A stretch of 64,000 bases of DNA from Croceicoccus gelatinilyticus (GCF_018398395.1 NZ_JAHCBF010000001.1:682001-746000), one strand, 5' to 3'. Shown: positions 15,796 through 24,684, numbered from the stretch's first letter. The notes: generated by a model not told the origin, from the sequence alone. Translations and numbers: made by a program.

Positions 15796-16998
15796 CTAGC
15801 CGGCCCGCTCAAAGGGCTTACCGCCCGATGATCTCTTGCCCGGTGTGAGCGACACGACGTCCGCGCGTTTTCCGCCAAGATATCGCCCCCAAGCGTCCAT
15901 CAATTCGCGGCGTTTGTCGAAGAAGTCTGTGCGACGATAAGCCGCCTCAACTGCATTCGGTACGACATGGGCGAGGGCGGCCTCGGCAATCTCGCCGGGA
16001 AAGCTCGTCTGCTCAGCCGCCCAATCTCGAAATGTCGACCGAAACCCGTGTGCGGTGGCGCCTTCGCCTAGATCTCGGATCGCTTTGGTAAGCGTCATGT
16101 CCGACAGTGCTTTGCCAGTGCTTCCCGGAAATAGGAGAGGCGTGCCGGCTGGCCGAATCGTCTTAAGCGTCACGATAATGGCAAGGGCTTCGTCTGAAAG
16201 CGGGACGCGATGCGGCCGCCGAGCTTTCATCCGTTCGGCAGGAATCGTCCAGACTCCGCTTTCAGCATCGATCTCATCCCATGTTGCTCCCCGTACTTCG
16301 CCCGAGCGCGTCGCAGTCAGGATGGCAAATCGGAGAGCCAGAGCGCCCATTCCAGCTTTATCGCACAGGCGAGCCATGAAGGACGGTGCATCTTGGTAGG
16401 CCATTGCCGCGAAGTTTCCGCGCCGCGGCTGGGTGGGCAGGCGGTCGCTTACTGCCTTAGCAAGTGTGCTCTCAAGCAATGCGCCATCCGGTCGACCGTA
16501 TCGAAGTGTTCGAATGATCAGATGGCGGACGCGCCGCGCCGTCTCAGGTTTGCTCATCCATATCGGGCGCAGTGCATTCGCGATGGCATCTGCATCGACG
16601 CTCTGCAGTTGCAGCTTGCCGATCGATGGGAAGACGAATGTCTTGAGCCGACTGAGGGCCAATCGCCGGTTCGCCTCTGAAAACTTAGCGTCCAAGAATT
16701 CGATCGCGGTTTCCCGGAACAGTCGCGTCATGCCCGCGTCCGGCTTGGACAGAGCGAGAGGATCGCGACCCTCCTTGAGCGCCTTACGATATTCTCGAGC
16801 TCGCTCTCTAGCTTCCGCTAGCGTGACAAGATCAACGCCACCAAGGCCAAAATCTCTCCGCTTACCATCGTGCTGGATACGAGCGACCCACGAAGCCTGG
16901 CCGGGCTTTCGGACGTAAAGCATCAAGCCGCCGCCATCGCGATAGCGCCCCGGCTTGCCGAGTAGAGACTTGACCCCTGCTACCGTGAGTTTGCCCAA
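15796..16998 (-). CDS. P4-type tyrosine integrase
   Basis: A 400-aa site-specific recombinase. An N-terminal DUF4102-type arm-binding domain (LTVAGVKSLLGKPGRYRDGGG) precedes the core-binding and catalytic domains. Catalytic residues are visible: Arg231 (TATRSGEVRG), His317-Arg320 (HGFRSTFRDWA), His344 (LAHV) and Tyr354 (AAYRRTD). The start is TTG at 16998 with a GAGG box; no ATG is in frame. It lies 167 bp from the tRNA-Ser 3' end and is transcribed away from it, so this enzyme is the obvious agent of integration at the 15-bp core. Confidence 0.92.
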   Translation of the reverse strand: MGKLTVAGVKSLLGKPGRYRDGGGLMLYVRKPGQASWVARIQHDGKRRDFGLGGVDLVTLAEARERAREYRKALKEGRDPLALSKPDAGMTRLFRETAIEFLDAKFSEANRRLALSRLKTFVFPSIGKLQLQSVDADAIANALRPIWMSKPETARRVRHLIIRTLRYGRPDGALLESTLAKAVSDRLPTQPRRGNFAAMAYQDAPSFMARLCDKAGMGALALRFAILTATRSGEVRGATWDEIDAESGVWTIPAERMKARRPHRVPLSDEALAIIVTLKTIRPAGTPLLFPGSTGKALSDMTLTKAIRDLGEGATAHGFRSTFRDWAAEQTSFPGEIAEAALAHVVPNAVEAAYRRTDFFDKRRELMDAWGRYLGGKRADVVSLTPGKRSSGGKPFERAG

Positions 16999-17053
16999 TT
17001 TCGCCTCAGGAAGTGTGAGGTTGGATAATGTCCCTCACTTCGTCCCCCGCAAG

Positions 17054-17073
17054 ATACGCGATTATACGCGATT
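17054..17073. repeat. Tandem 10-bp repeat near attachment site
   Basis: ATACGCGATT occurs twice head to tail (17054-17063 and 17064-17073), between the integrase start and the attachment core. The place fits an arm-type integrase or excisionase site, or an integrase operator. Confidence 0.6.
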
Positions 17074-17164
17074 GGCAACGGGCAATCGTGAACACAAAAC
17101 ATCGCATTTATGGGGGTTTCACGGGCGCTCCGCGATCCATGGCGGACATTCGCGAATGGGTAAA

Positions 17165-17179
17165 TGGCGGACAGGGTGG
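17165..17179. repeat. Right attachment site core (15 bp)
   Basis: TGGCGGACAGGGTGG, identical to 5722-5736. It overlaps the 3'-terminal 15 nt of the tRNA-Ser gene, so integration regenerates an intact tRNA. Confidence 0.85.
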
Positions 17180-17254
17180 GATTCGAACCCACGGTACGGT
17201 TGCCCGCACGGCGGTTTTCAAGACCGCTGCCTTAAACCACTCGGCCACCTGTCC
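17165..17254 (-). tRNA. tRNA-Ser (anticodon TGA)
   Basis: A 90-nt class II tRNA on the minus strand, with CCA encoded. The acceptor stem GGACAGG (17254-17248) pairs with CCTGTCC near the 3' end. The anticodon loop reads CTTGAAA (anticodon TGA). A long variable arm (GTGCGGGCAACCGTAC region) and the GGTTCGAATCC T arm are present. It is the integration target of the element on its left. Confidence 0.95.
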
Positions 17255-17360
17255 GCGACGCAACGCCCGCTAGCGGCAAAGATTCGGTTTGTCACGCTCA
17301 TGCGTGCATGCGTCGCATCTCGGGATTTATAATCGTGCGTCGGTGTGTCATTCTCGATGC

Positions 17361-18401
17361 ATGAAATTTCCCAAACGATTCATTCCGATCCTTCAATCGC
17401 TTGCTCTTGTGGTCGGAGGTGTCGGCATGGCCGTCCCTGCCTCTGCACAAGTGTTCACGCAGACCGGTTTTGAAAATTATCTCGAACAGGTGCGATCACG
17501 CGCGAGGGCAGAGGGCGTTTCGGAACGTGCGATTGCATCTGGCCTTTCGGGCCTGACTCTCAACCAGCGGGTCATCGAGCTTGATCGCCCGCAGGCATAT
17601 GATCCCAATTCCGTTCCGCCACCGTTCGAGCCCTATCGTTTGCGGCACGTCGATGCCGCGCGCATCGCAGGCGGTCAGCGGACCTATGCGGCCAATTCGT
17701 CGATCATCCCCGCGGTAGAAAGAGAATATGGCGTTCCCGGGCAGATCCTCGTCGCGATCTGGGGGCACGAGACGAACTATGGCTCGTTCATGGGCGGGTT
17801 TGATACGATCCGCTCGCTCGCCACGCTTGCCTACGAAGGGCGTCGCCGTGAACTCTTTGAGGACGAACTGATCGCTTCGCTCAAGATGATCGACCGCGGT
17901 GTTGCACGCTCCCAACTGGTTGGCAGCTGGGCAGGGGCCATCGGTAATCCGCAGTTCCTGCCCTCTGTCTGGCTTCGGGTCGCGCAGGACGGTGACGGCA
18001 ACGGTACGCGCGACATCTGGAACAGCCGGGCCGATACGCTGGCGTCGATCGCGGCCTATTTCCGGTCTGCCGGCTGGCGCCCGGGTGAGCCGTGGGGCGT
18101 TCCGGCGTACGTACCGTCGAGCTTCAATCGCGACAGCGTGAAGACGCAGCTTTCCTCTCCCCGCTGCCCACGCGTATTCGCGCGGCACAGCCAGTGGCGC
18201 ACGGTGGCAGAATGGAAAACGATGGGTATCCGCCCGCAAAAGCAGATTGCCGATGACACGATGGCAATCCTGTTCGAGCCAGATGGCGAAGGGCGCACCG
18301 CGTACCTGCTGACGGGTAATTACCGGGTGATACTCGACTACAACTGTTCCAACTATTATGCGCTTTCGGTAGGTCTGCTGGCAGATGAAATCCGGCGCTG
18401 A
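17361..18401 (+). CDS. Lytic murein transglycosylase (MltB-like)
   Basis: A 346-aa exported enzyme that cleaves peptidoglycan glycan strands with formation of anhydromuramic ends. The ATG at 17361 opens directly on a Sec signal peptide (residues 1-30, ending ASAQ). The SLT_2-type catalytic Glu137 is in IWGHETNYG, followed by GNPQFLPS and the DGDGNGTRDIW segment typical of this family. It begins a plus-strand run of housekeeping genes and is followed 30 bp later by a D,D-carboxypeptidase, a second peptidoglycan enzyme. Confidence 0.92.
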   Translation: MKFPKRFIPILQSLALVVGGVGMAVPASAQVFTQTGFENYLEQVRSRARAEGVSERAIASGLSGLTLNQRVIELDRPQAYDPNSVPPPFEPYRLRHVDAARIAGGQRTYAANSSIIPAVEREYGVPGQILVAIWGHETNYGSFMGGFDTIRSLATLAYEGRRRELFEDELIASLKMIDRGVARSQLVGSWAGAIGNPQFLPSVWLRVAQDGDGNGTRDIWNSRADTLASIAAYFRSAGWRPGEPWGVPAYVPSSFNRDSVKTQLSSPRCPRVFARHSQWRTVAEWKTMGIRPQKQIADDTMAILFEPDGEGRTAYLLTGNYRVILDYNCSNYYALSVGLLADEIRR

Positions 18402-18431
18402 AGCCTGTTCGGGCTGCGCCGACACCGGGAA

Positions 18432-19643
18432 ATGACGATGAAATTCGCCCACGGGGCCAGCGTCCGTATTGCCAGCGCGCTTTTGGCGGGGTTGGTCCTT
18501 GCCAGCCCGGTTCAGACGGTGGCGGAAGTTGCCGCCATACCTGCTGCCGAAAGCGACGTCCCGACACTGCCAGCGTCGCTCGACGGTGCGCCGATCGCGC
18601 TGATGCTCGATCTGGGGTCAGGCCGTGTGCTGTTCAGCCGCGAAGAAGATCGTCGCTTCATGCCGGCATCGCTTACCAAGCTGATGACACTCTACACCGC
18701 GTTCGAGATGCTGGACGAAGGCCTGCTTCAGCCCGAACAGCGAATGGCCGTGCGCGACGAAACTTTCCGCGAATGGAGCGGCAAGGGTTCGTCCATGTTC
18801 GTCGCCCAGGGGACGACAGTCGGCGTAGATGACTTGCTGCGTGCGATCCCGACGGTTTCGGCCAATGACGGCTGCGTCGTTCTTGCCGAAGGTGCAGCGG
18901 GCAGCGTGGCGAAGTTTACAGACATCATGAATGCCAAGGCGAAAGAGCTTGGCATGAATGACAGCCACTTCAACACGCCGAACGGCTGGCCCGATGAAGG
19001 GCGGACTTATACCAGCGCCCGCGATCTCGCGACATTGGCCAAGGCGCTGATTACGAAGCATCCGCAAAAGTATCAGCGGTATTTCGGCATTCCCAAGTTC
19101 ACCTGGAACGAGATTACCCAGAACAACCGTAATCCGATCCTCGGCGTGGTCGATGGCGCGGACGGTTTGAAAACCGGCTTCACGAACGAGGCTGGTTACG
19201 GCTTCGTCGGCTCTGCAGAGCGCAACGGCCGCCGCATTGTCATGGTGATTGGTGGAACGCAAAGCGGGCGAGAGCGCAAGGCTATCGCGCGTGACTTTAT
19301 CGCCTGGGGCTTCGACAGCTGGCGTGCGCACCAGCTCTATGGAATGAACCAGCCTGTTGCCGAAGTCGCACTTCAGGGCGGAGCCGAAAGGCAGGTCGAG
19401 TTAAAGGCGCAGCGCCCCGTTTTCGTCACCGTGCCGATGGGCGAGGATCCACAGGCGAAAGTGAGTGTCCGCTATCGCGGCCCTGCCGAAGCCCCGATCG
19501 CGGAAGGCGATCAAGTGGCAAGTCTCGTGATCGAAACTGCTGACGGACAGAAAAGCACCGTTCCCCTTATCGCAGCGGAAAATGTTGGCGAGGCTAACTG
19601 GTGGCAAAGGCTGCGCAATGGCCTGTTTTCGATGGTGACCTGA
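18432..19643 (+). CDS. dacA: D-alanyl-D-alanine carboxypeptidase
   Basis: A 403-aa penicillin-binding protein of the PBP5/6 (peptidase S11) family that trims the terminal D-Ala of peptidoglycan stem peptides in the periplasm. A signal peptide covers about residues 1-32. The three active-site motifs are present: SLTK (Ser80, Lys83), SAN (143-145) and KTG (247-249). The C-terminal beta domain is present. An in-frame ATG two codons later (18438) is an alternative start with a slightly better GGGA spacing. The gene is 1 bp upstream of tmk. Confidence 0.93.
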   Translation: MTMKFAHGASVRIASALLAGLVLASPVQTVAEVAAIPAAESDVPTLPASLDGAPIALMLDLGSGRVLFSREEDRRFMPASLTKLMTLYTAFEMLDEGLLQPEQRMAVRDETFREWSGKGSSMFVAQGTTVGVDDLLRAIPTVSANDGCVVLAEGAAGSVAKFTDIMNAKAKELGMNDSHFNTPNGWPDEGRTYTSARDLATLAKALITKHPQKYQRYFGIPKFTWNEITQNNRNPILGVVDGADGLKTGFTNEAGYGFVGSAERNGRRIVMVIGGTQSGRERKAIARDFIAWGFDSWRAHQLYGMNQPVAEVALQGGAERQVELKAQRPVFVTVPMGEDPQAKVSVRYRGPAEAPIAEGDQVASLVIETADGQKSTVPLIAAENVGEANWWQRLRNGLFSMVT

Positions 19644-19644
19644 C

Positions 19645-20277
19645 ATGGCTCTGGGGCGATTCATCACGTTCGAGGGCGGGGAAGGGGTCGGCAAGTCGAC
19701 CCAGATTGCACTGCTCGCGAAGACGCTTTCCGAACGCGGTATCGAACATGTTGTCACGCGCGAACCGGGCGGGACGGCTGGTGCCGAAGCATTGCGTGCG
19801 CTGCTTCTGGCACCTAACCATGATTGGGGCGACAGGGCGGAGGCGTTACTTTTTGCCGCTGCCCGTTCGGATCACGTCGAAAAGTTGATCCGCCCGGCGA
19901 TGGATGCCGGAAAGTGGGTTCTGTGCGACCGTTACCTCGATTCAAGTCGGGCCTATCAGGGCGGGGCAGGCGGACTTGGCGATAGCGACATCCTCGAACT
20001 GCACCGGATCGGTAGCGATGGCCTTCTGCCCGATCTGACGATCCTGCTTGAGCTCGATCCCCAAGAGGCCGCAAACCGTGCCGACGCGCGCGATGCGGGC
20101 GCTGCGGACCGGATCGGAGCCAAGACCAGTGCGTATCATGCGGATGTGCGTGCATGCTTCCGGGCTTTGGCTGATGCAGACCCTAGACGCTTTACCATCG
20201 TTCTTGCGGATGGCTCTGCGGAAGACGTGCATGGCCGCGTTCTTGCTGCGGTCGATGCAATGGCGGAAACACGATGA
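19645..20277 (+). CDS. tmk: Thymidylate kinase
   Basis: A 210-aa enzyme converting dTMP to dTDP with ATP. The P-loop GGEGVGKST is at residues 11-19, a DRYLDSSRAYQG block is near 91 (dTMP site, DRY motif), and the lid region is Ala/Asp-rich near 150. Normal length for the family. It starts 1 bp after dacA and overlaps holB by 4 bases, so these are one transcript linking nucleotide supply and replication. Confidence 0.96.
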   Translation: MALGRFITFEGGEGVGKSTQIALLAKTLSERGIEHVVTREPGGTAGAEALRALLLAPNHDWGDRAEALLFAAARSDHVEKLIRPAMDAGKWVLCDRYLDSSRAYQGGAGGLGDSDILELHRIGSDGLLPDLTILLELDPQEAANRADARDAGAADRIGAKTSAYHADVRACFRALADADPRRFTIVLADGSAEDVHGRVLAAVDAMAETR

Positions 20278-21236
20278 GCGAATTTTTCGGGCACGACACC
20301 CCATGGCAGGAATGGCGCGCCGCTATGCAGAGCGGGCGGATGCATCACGCCTGGCTACTCACCGGACCGTCCGGCCTTGGCAAGGCGGGCTTTGCCATGT
20401 CGGCGGCGGCTGAACTGGTGTCGGAACCGGGTGTGCCCCAACCGCCGGCTGACATCCACCCCGACATCATCGTCCTCTCTCGCCTGCCCGCAAGTACCGA
20501 CGACGAGAAAAAGCGCGAGGACGGCAAGCCCTACGCGACCAAGCGGAGCATCAGCGTCGATCAGGTCCGCGCGATGCAGCGGCGGCTGACGACCCGTCCG
20601 ACACTGGGCGCCAAGCGTGCAATCATCTTCGATTCCGCCGACGATCTTGAGAAATCGGCGGTGAATGCGCTTCTGAAAAGCCTTGAAGAACCGCCGGTCG
20701 GTAGCTTCTTCCTGCTCGTTTCGCATCGGCCTGGTGGGTTGTTGCCGACAGTGCGCTCACGCTGCCGCACCTTGCGCTTTCAACCTTTGCCGGATGCCGA
20801 CGTCGAACGCATCGTCGCGATACGCGAACCGCAGGCTAGCGGCGAGGCTCGAACGGCTGCGGTCCGGGCAGCGCATGGCTCCCCCGGGGCAGCGATGAAG
20901 TTCATCGAGAACGATCTCGCCGCAATCCGGCGCGAATTGGTGCGAATCGTCGAGGAAGGCGACAGCGATTTTTCCCGCCGCGGTGCGCTTGCCGCTGCGA
21001 TTGGCGCCAGACCGGATCGTGAACGGCTTCTGGCGAGTGTGGAGCTTGCCCGAACGATTTGCGCGGAAAGCGCAGCGCTCGCCTCGCGCCCGTTCCAGGC
21101 CCGGTTGATCGAGGCGCATACGCAACTGACGCGCTTTGGGCGCGAAATTCCCTATGCCAACTTCGATGCCGGACTGGCCGTCGTGGAAATTGGCGGCTTG
21201 CTGGCAGCGGCAGCCGCCCCTAAGGATGGCCGCTGA
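20274..21236 (+). CDS. holB: DNA polymerase III subunit delta'
   Basis: A 320-aa clamp-loader subunit. An AAA+ core is visible with LTGPSGLGKAGF near residue 25, a Walker-B-like IIFDSADDLEKSAVNALLKSL region near 115-140 and SRCRTLRF near 165. In the family, delta' opens or stabilises the clamp-loader pentamer without needing its own ATPase. The ATG overlaps the tmk stop (ATGA). tmk-holB adjacency is widely conserved. metG follows after 55 bp. Confidence 0.93.
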   Translation: MSEFFGHDTPWQEWRAAMQSGRMHHAWLLTGPSGLGKAGFAMSAAAELVSEPGVPQPPADIHPDIIVLSRLPASTDDEKKREDGKPYATKRSISVDQVRAMQRRLTTRPTLGAKRAIIFDSADDLEKSAVNALLKSLEEPPVGSFFLLVSHRPGGLLPTVRSRCRTLRFQPLPDADVERIVAIREPQASGEARTAAVRAAHGSPGAAMKFIENDLAAIRRELVRIVEEGDSDFSRRGALAAAIGARPDRERLLASVELARTICAESAALASRPFQARLIEAHTQLTRFGREIPYANFDAGLAVVEIGGLLAAAAAPKDGR

Positions 21237-21291
21237 CCGGCGTGTTGCAGCGCCGCAAATTTCCCGCAACGCCTGACGAAAGCAGGGCCTG

Positions 21292-22854
21292 ATGGCCGAA
21301 CCCTATTACATCACGACCGCGATCCACTATCCGAACGGCAAGCCGCATATCGGCCATGCCTATGAAACCATTGCCGCTGACGTCATTGCCCGTTTTCAGA
21401 CCGCAATGGGGCGCGAAGTCCGGTTCCAGACCGGTACGGACGAGCATGGCCTGAAGATGGCACAGAAGGCGCGCGAGCTCGATGTCGATGTGCGCGATCT
21501 CTGCAATGAAATGTCTCAGCATTTCCGTGACTTGTTTGATCTTCTTGATATCGAATATAGCAACTTCATCCGTACGACAGAAGATCGTCACCATTCTGCG
21601 AGCCATGCGCTGTGGAACGCGATGGAGGAATCGGGAGACCTTTACCTTGACCGGTATGAAGGTTGGTACTCGATCCGCGACGAAGCCTATTACGATGAAA
21701 GCGAGCTGACCGACGGGGAAGGGGGCGAGAAGCTCTCTCCGCAGGGCACGCCGGTAGAATGGACGGTTGAGGAATCGTGGTTCTTCCGGCTCTCGAAGTA
21801 TCAGGAACCGCTGCTCGCGCTTTACCGTGACAATCCAGACTTCATCCGTCCGGCAAGCCGACGCAACGAAGTGATGCGCTTCGTTGAAGGCGGCCTGCGC
21901 GATCTGTCGGTTTCGCGGACCAGTTTCGATTGGGGCGTGAAGGTTCCGGGTGCGGAAGATCATGTGATGTACGTCTGGGTCGATGCCCTGACGAATTACC
22001 TGACCGGCCTCGGTTATCCCGAAGAGACCGAGGACATGGCAAAGTTCTGGCCCGCGGACCTGCACCTCATCGGCAAGGACATCGTGCGGTTTCACACGGT
22101 CTATTGGCCTGCTTTCCTGATGAGCGCGAAACTGCCTCTGCCGAAACAGGTGTTCGGCCACGGCTTCCTGCTCAATCGCGGGCAGAAGGAATCAAAGTCG
22201 CTCGGCAATGTTACCGATCCTGTCGATCTGACGCAGAAGTTCGGTGTTGATCCGCTGCGCTATTTCCTGATGCGCGAGATCGCTTTCGGGCAGGATGGAT
22301 CCTATTCGCCGGAAGCAATTGTAACCCGTGCAAATGCCGAACTCGCCAACAGTTTCGGAAACTTGGCGCAGCGTACTTTGTCCATGATTTTCAAGAATCT
22401 GGATGGCGTTCTTTCGGCGCCGGATAAGGTAGAAGAAGCTGACGCCGGCCTCTTTGCGAGTGTGGCGGAAGGCATCGCAGGCCTGAAATCCTCGTTCGGC
22501 GAACTGGCCTTCAGTGAAGGACTCGATGCCTGGATGAAGGCTGTCTTCGCCTGCAATCAATACGTGGACGAAATGGCGCCCTGGGCTCTTCGCAAGACTG
22601 ATCCCGATCGGATGCAGGACGTGCTGATGACCCTGTTCAAGGTGGTGCGGGATCTCGCCATTGCCGTGAGACCTGTCGTGCCGAGTTCGATCGACAAGCT
22701 GCTCGACCAGATGGGCATTGCCGCGGACGCGCGCGATTACGCCGCGTTGCAGGAAGCAGATTGGTTTGAGGCGCTGTGCGCAAGTGGGTTCAGGATCGAA
22801 AAACCGGTCGGCGTGTTCCCAAGGTTGGAAATGCCCGAAGAAGCCACCGCCTGA
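21292..22854 (+). CDS. metG: Methionyl-tRNA synthetase
   Basis: A 520-aa class I aminoacyl-tRNA synthetase charging tRNA-Met. The HIGH signature is at residues 19-22 (KPHIGHAYE), and the KMSKS signature appears as KESKS near residue 302. The anticodon-binding helical domain follows. The short form without the C-terminal EMAP-like domain is usual in alphaproteobacteria. Its TGA shares one base with the ATG of tatD (TGATG), so the genes are coupled. Confidence 0.96.
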   Translation: MAEPYYITTAIHYPNGKPHIGHAYETIAADVIARFQTAMGREVRFQTGTDEHGLKMAQKARELDVDVRDLCNEMSQHFRDLFDLLDIEYSNFIRTTEDRHHSASHALWNAMEESGDLYLDRYEGWYSIRDEAYYDESELTDGEGGEKLSPQGTPVEWTVEESWFFRLSKYQEPLLALYRDNPDFIRPASRRNEVMRFVEGGLRDLSVSRTSFDWGVKVPGAEDHVMYVWVDALTNYLTGLGYPEETEDMAKFWPADLHLIGKDIVRFHTVYWPAFLMSAKLPLPKQVFGHGFLLNRGQKESKSLGNVTDPVDLTQKFGVDPLRYFLMREIAFGQDGSYSPEAIVTRANAELANSFGNLAQRTLSMIFKNLDGVLSAPDKVEEADAGLFASVAEGIAGLKSSFGELAFSEGLDAWMKAVFACNQYVDEMAPWALRKTDPDRMQDVLMTLFKVVRDLAIAVRPVVPSSIDKLLDQMGIAADARDYAALQEADWFEALCASGFRIEKPVGVFPRLEMPEEATA

Positions 22855-23630
22855 TGCTGATCGATTCCCACTGTCACCTTAACTACAAAGGTATTGTCGA
22901 GCGGCAGGGCGACGTACTGGCCGCTGCGCGTGAACGGGGTGTGAGAGGGTTTCTGAACATCTCGACCCGCCGCAGCGAGTGGGATGATATCGTCGCAACG
23001 GCAGAGCGCGAGCCCGATGTCTGGGCCAGTGTGGGAATCCATCCGCACGAGGCCGATCAGCACGAAGACCTAGGGGCCGAAGCCTTGTTGGCTGCGACTG
23101 AGCATCCGAAGGTGATCGCCATCGGCGAGACGGGTCTCGATTACTATTACGAGCATTCTGACCGGGAAGTTCAGAAAGACTTGTTCCGAGTTCACATCGA
23201 CGTATCGCGTCAAACAGGGTTGCCGCTTATCATCCACACGCGCGATGCCGAGGACGATACGCTGGAAATCCTTCGCGAAGAGATGGGGAAGGGGGCGTTT
23301 CCCGCCCTTATCCATTGCTTCACGGCATCGCAGGAATTCGGTGAAGCCGTTCTCGATCTCGGGCTCAGCATATCCTTGTCCGGGATCGTAACATTCAAGA
23401 ATGCCAAGGACTTGCAGGAAACTGCGAGGATCGTCCCTGATGATCGTATACTGGTTGAAACCGACTCTCCGTTTCTTGCGCCGGTTCCGCATCGCGGAAA
23501 AACATGCGAACCGGCATTCGTTGCCGACACGCTGCAGTTCGTGGCGGATCTGCGCGGTGTAACGGCGGATGAGCTTGCGACGACGACTGGTCGCAATTTC
23601 GCAGCGCTGTTCAGCAAGGCCAACGCGTGA
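22854..23630 (+). CDS. TatD-family metal-dependent hydrolase
   Basis: A 258-aa TIM-barrel hydrolase of the TatD DNase family. The HCH motif of the N-terminal metal site is at residues 6-8 (LIDSHCHLN). A GETGLDYYY block near 90, LIIHTRDAEDD near 125, IHCFTA near 150 and ETDSPFLAP near 202 supply the other metal ligands. Members act as 3'-5' exonucleases or D-aminoacyl-tRNA editing enzymes. I chose the ATG overlapping the metG stop; the longer upstream frame is metG shadow. The position after metG and holB is typical. Confidence 0.92.
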   Translation: MLIDSHCHLNYKGIVERQGDVLAAARERGVRGFLNISTRRSEWDDIVATAEREPDVWASVGIHPHEADQHEDLGAEALLAATEHPKVIAIGETGLDYYYEHSDREVQKDLFRVHIDVSRQTGLPLIIHTRDAEDDTLEILREEMGKGAFPALIHCFTASQEFGEAVLDLGLSISLSGIVTFKNAKDLQETARIVPDDRILVETDSPFLAPVPHRGKTCEPAFVADTLQFVADLRGVTADELATTTGRNFAALFSKANA

Positions 23631-24394
23631 AGCTTCTTGTACTCGGCTCAGGTACGTCGACCGGCGTTCCAAGGGTTGGTAACGATTGGGGTGCGTGCGA
23701 TCCGGACAATCCGAAGAACCGCCGATCCAGGGTGTCGATTATCGTCGAGGCCGATGATGGACAGCGGGTTTTGGTCGACACGTCCACCGATCTGCGGCAG
23801 CAGTTGCTGGCCAACGATATCGATGCGATCGATGCGGTGTTCTGGACCCACGATCATGCGGATCATTGCCACGGGATCGATGATCTGAGGGTTCTAAGGT
23901 ACGGCCGCGGTGGGCCGATCCCCGGCTATGCCGCATCGGAAACGGTCCGCAGATTGCGGCAGCGATTCGGCTATGTTTTTGCCGGACAGCACGGGTATCC
24001 GACGATCGTAACCGTCGACACCCTGGACCGGCTCCGGCTCGTTGCCGGCATGTCGGTTGAATGGACCCAATGCCCGCACGGACCTGCGCAAAGCACGGCG
24101 TTCCGGTTTTCAAGCGGCAACCATTCCATTGGCTATGCGACAGATTTCAGCGAGATCACCACAGATCTCGTCTACATAATGGAAGATGTCGACGTCCTGG
24201 TAGTGGATTGCCTGCGGCGTGAGCCACATCCAACCCATGCGCATCTCGGAATGGCGCTCGAACTGGCTGAGCAGTGCGGTGCCCGGAGGGTCATCCTGAC
24301 ACACTTGGACAAGAGCATGGACTACGACGTGCTGGCATCTGAGACGCCGGATCACGTCGAGCCCGCATATGACGGGATGATTGTGGCTCTATGA
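23627..24394 (+). CDS. MBL-fold metallohydrolase, PhnP-like
   Basis: A 255-aa metallo-beta-lactamase-fold hydrolase. The zinc motif HDHADH lies near residue 75 (WTHDHADHCHGIDD), with further ligands in the YATDF and LTHLDKSMDY regions. The start LLVLGSGTSTGVPRVG and the early Cys/Asp are typical of PhnP-like phosphodiesterases, though no phosphonate genes are near. The start is GTG at 23627, overlapping the tatD stop by 4 bases. It is overlapped by a small membrane-protein gene. Confidence 0.88.
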   Translation: MKLLVLGSGTSTGVPRVGNDWGACDPDNPKNRRSRVSIIVEADDGQRVLVDTSTDLRQQLLANDIDAIDAVFWTHDHADHCHGIDDLRVLRYGRGGPIPGYAASETVRRLRQRFGYVFAGQHGYPTIVTVDTLDRLRLVAGMSVEWTQCPHGPAQSTAFRFSSGNHSIGYATDFSEITTDLVYIMEDVDVLVVDCLRREPHPTHAHLGMALELAEQCGARRVILTHLDKSMDYDVLASETPDHVEPAYDGMIVAL

Positions 24395-24561
24395 CGATGC
24401 TCGCCATCTTGTCCGTCGTCAGTTTGCTGGGATGGCTGGCGTTGGTGATCGCTGGTTATCGGTCGTACAATTTGCCGCGTGCCAAGATGTTTCGGCAAAT
24501 CGCTATTTGGGTAACGGTTTTTGCGTTGATCGCACTGGTCTTCAAGGGCTTGGGCCTCTGA
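24391..24561 (+). CDS. Small two-helix membrane protein (56 aa)
   Basis: A 56-aa protein whose ATG overlaps the stop of the MBL hydrolase gene (ATGA). Two hydrophobic helices (about residues 3-22 and 36-53) are separated by a basic loop, GYRSYNLPRAKMFRQ. The overlap and clean hydrophobic pattern make a real, co-translated gene likely. The function is unknown; a membrane anchor or assembly partner for the neighbouring hydrolase is only a guess. Confidence 0.7.
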   Translation: MTMLAILSVVSLLGWLALVIAGYRSYNLPRAKMFRQIAIWVTVFALIALVFKGLGL

Positions 24562-24684
24562 GACAGCCCAGATACGATTTAACATAATATATATTATCCA
24601 ATCATTCGAATTGCTGTAACACGGCGGCGTCAACGCCCGCCTCTTCAATTGCATCCCCTTCTACAATCCAATAGCGACTGGCCT
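24562..24684 (+). promoter_or_regulatory. AT-rich region upstream of mazG
   Basis: A 123-bp gap with an AT-rich core in an otherwise GC-rich setting. It contains the perfect 14-bp palindrome ATAATATATATTAT at 24584-24597. A promoter for mazG is expected here; exact boxes cannot be fixed. Confidence 0.4.

Larger units (their letters stand above)
5722..17179. mobile_element. Integrated satellite-like element in tRNA-Ser
   Basis: An element of about 11.5 kb bounded by 15-bp direct repeats. The right copy is the 3' end of an intact tRNA-Ser gene and lies next to a P4-type tyrosine integrase pointing away from the tRNA, the standard geometry of tRNA-integrated elements. Contents from right to left on the minus strand: integrase, two unknowns, excisionase, small genes, an initiator-like gene, tape measure, two unknowns and a LamG protein. 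A plus-strand PIN-domain gene pair follows at the left end. No capsid, portal, terminase, holin or endolysin gene is visible. It is best read as a phage satellite or a strongly reduced prophage. Confidence 0.85.
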
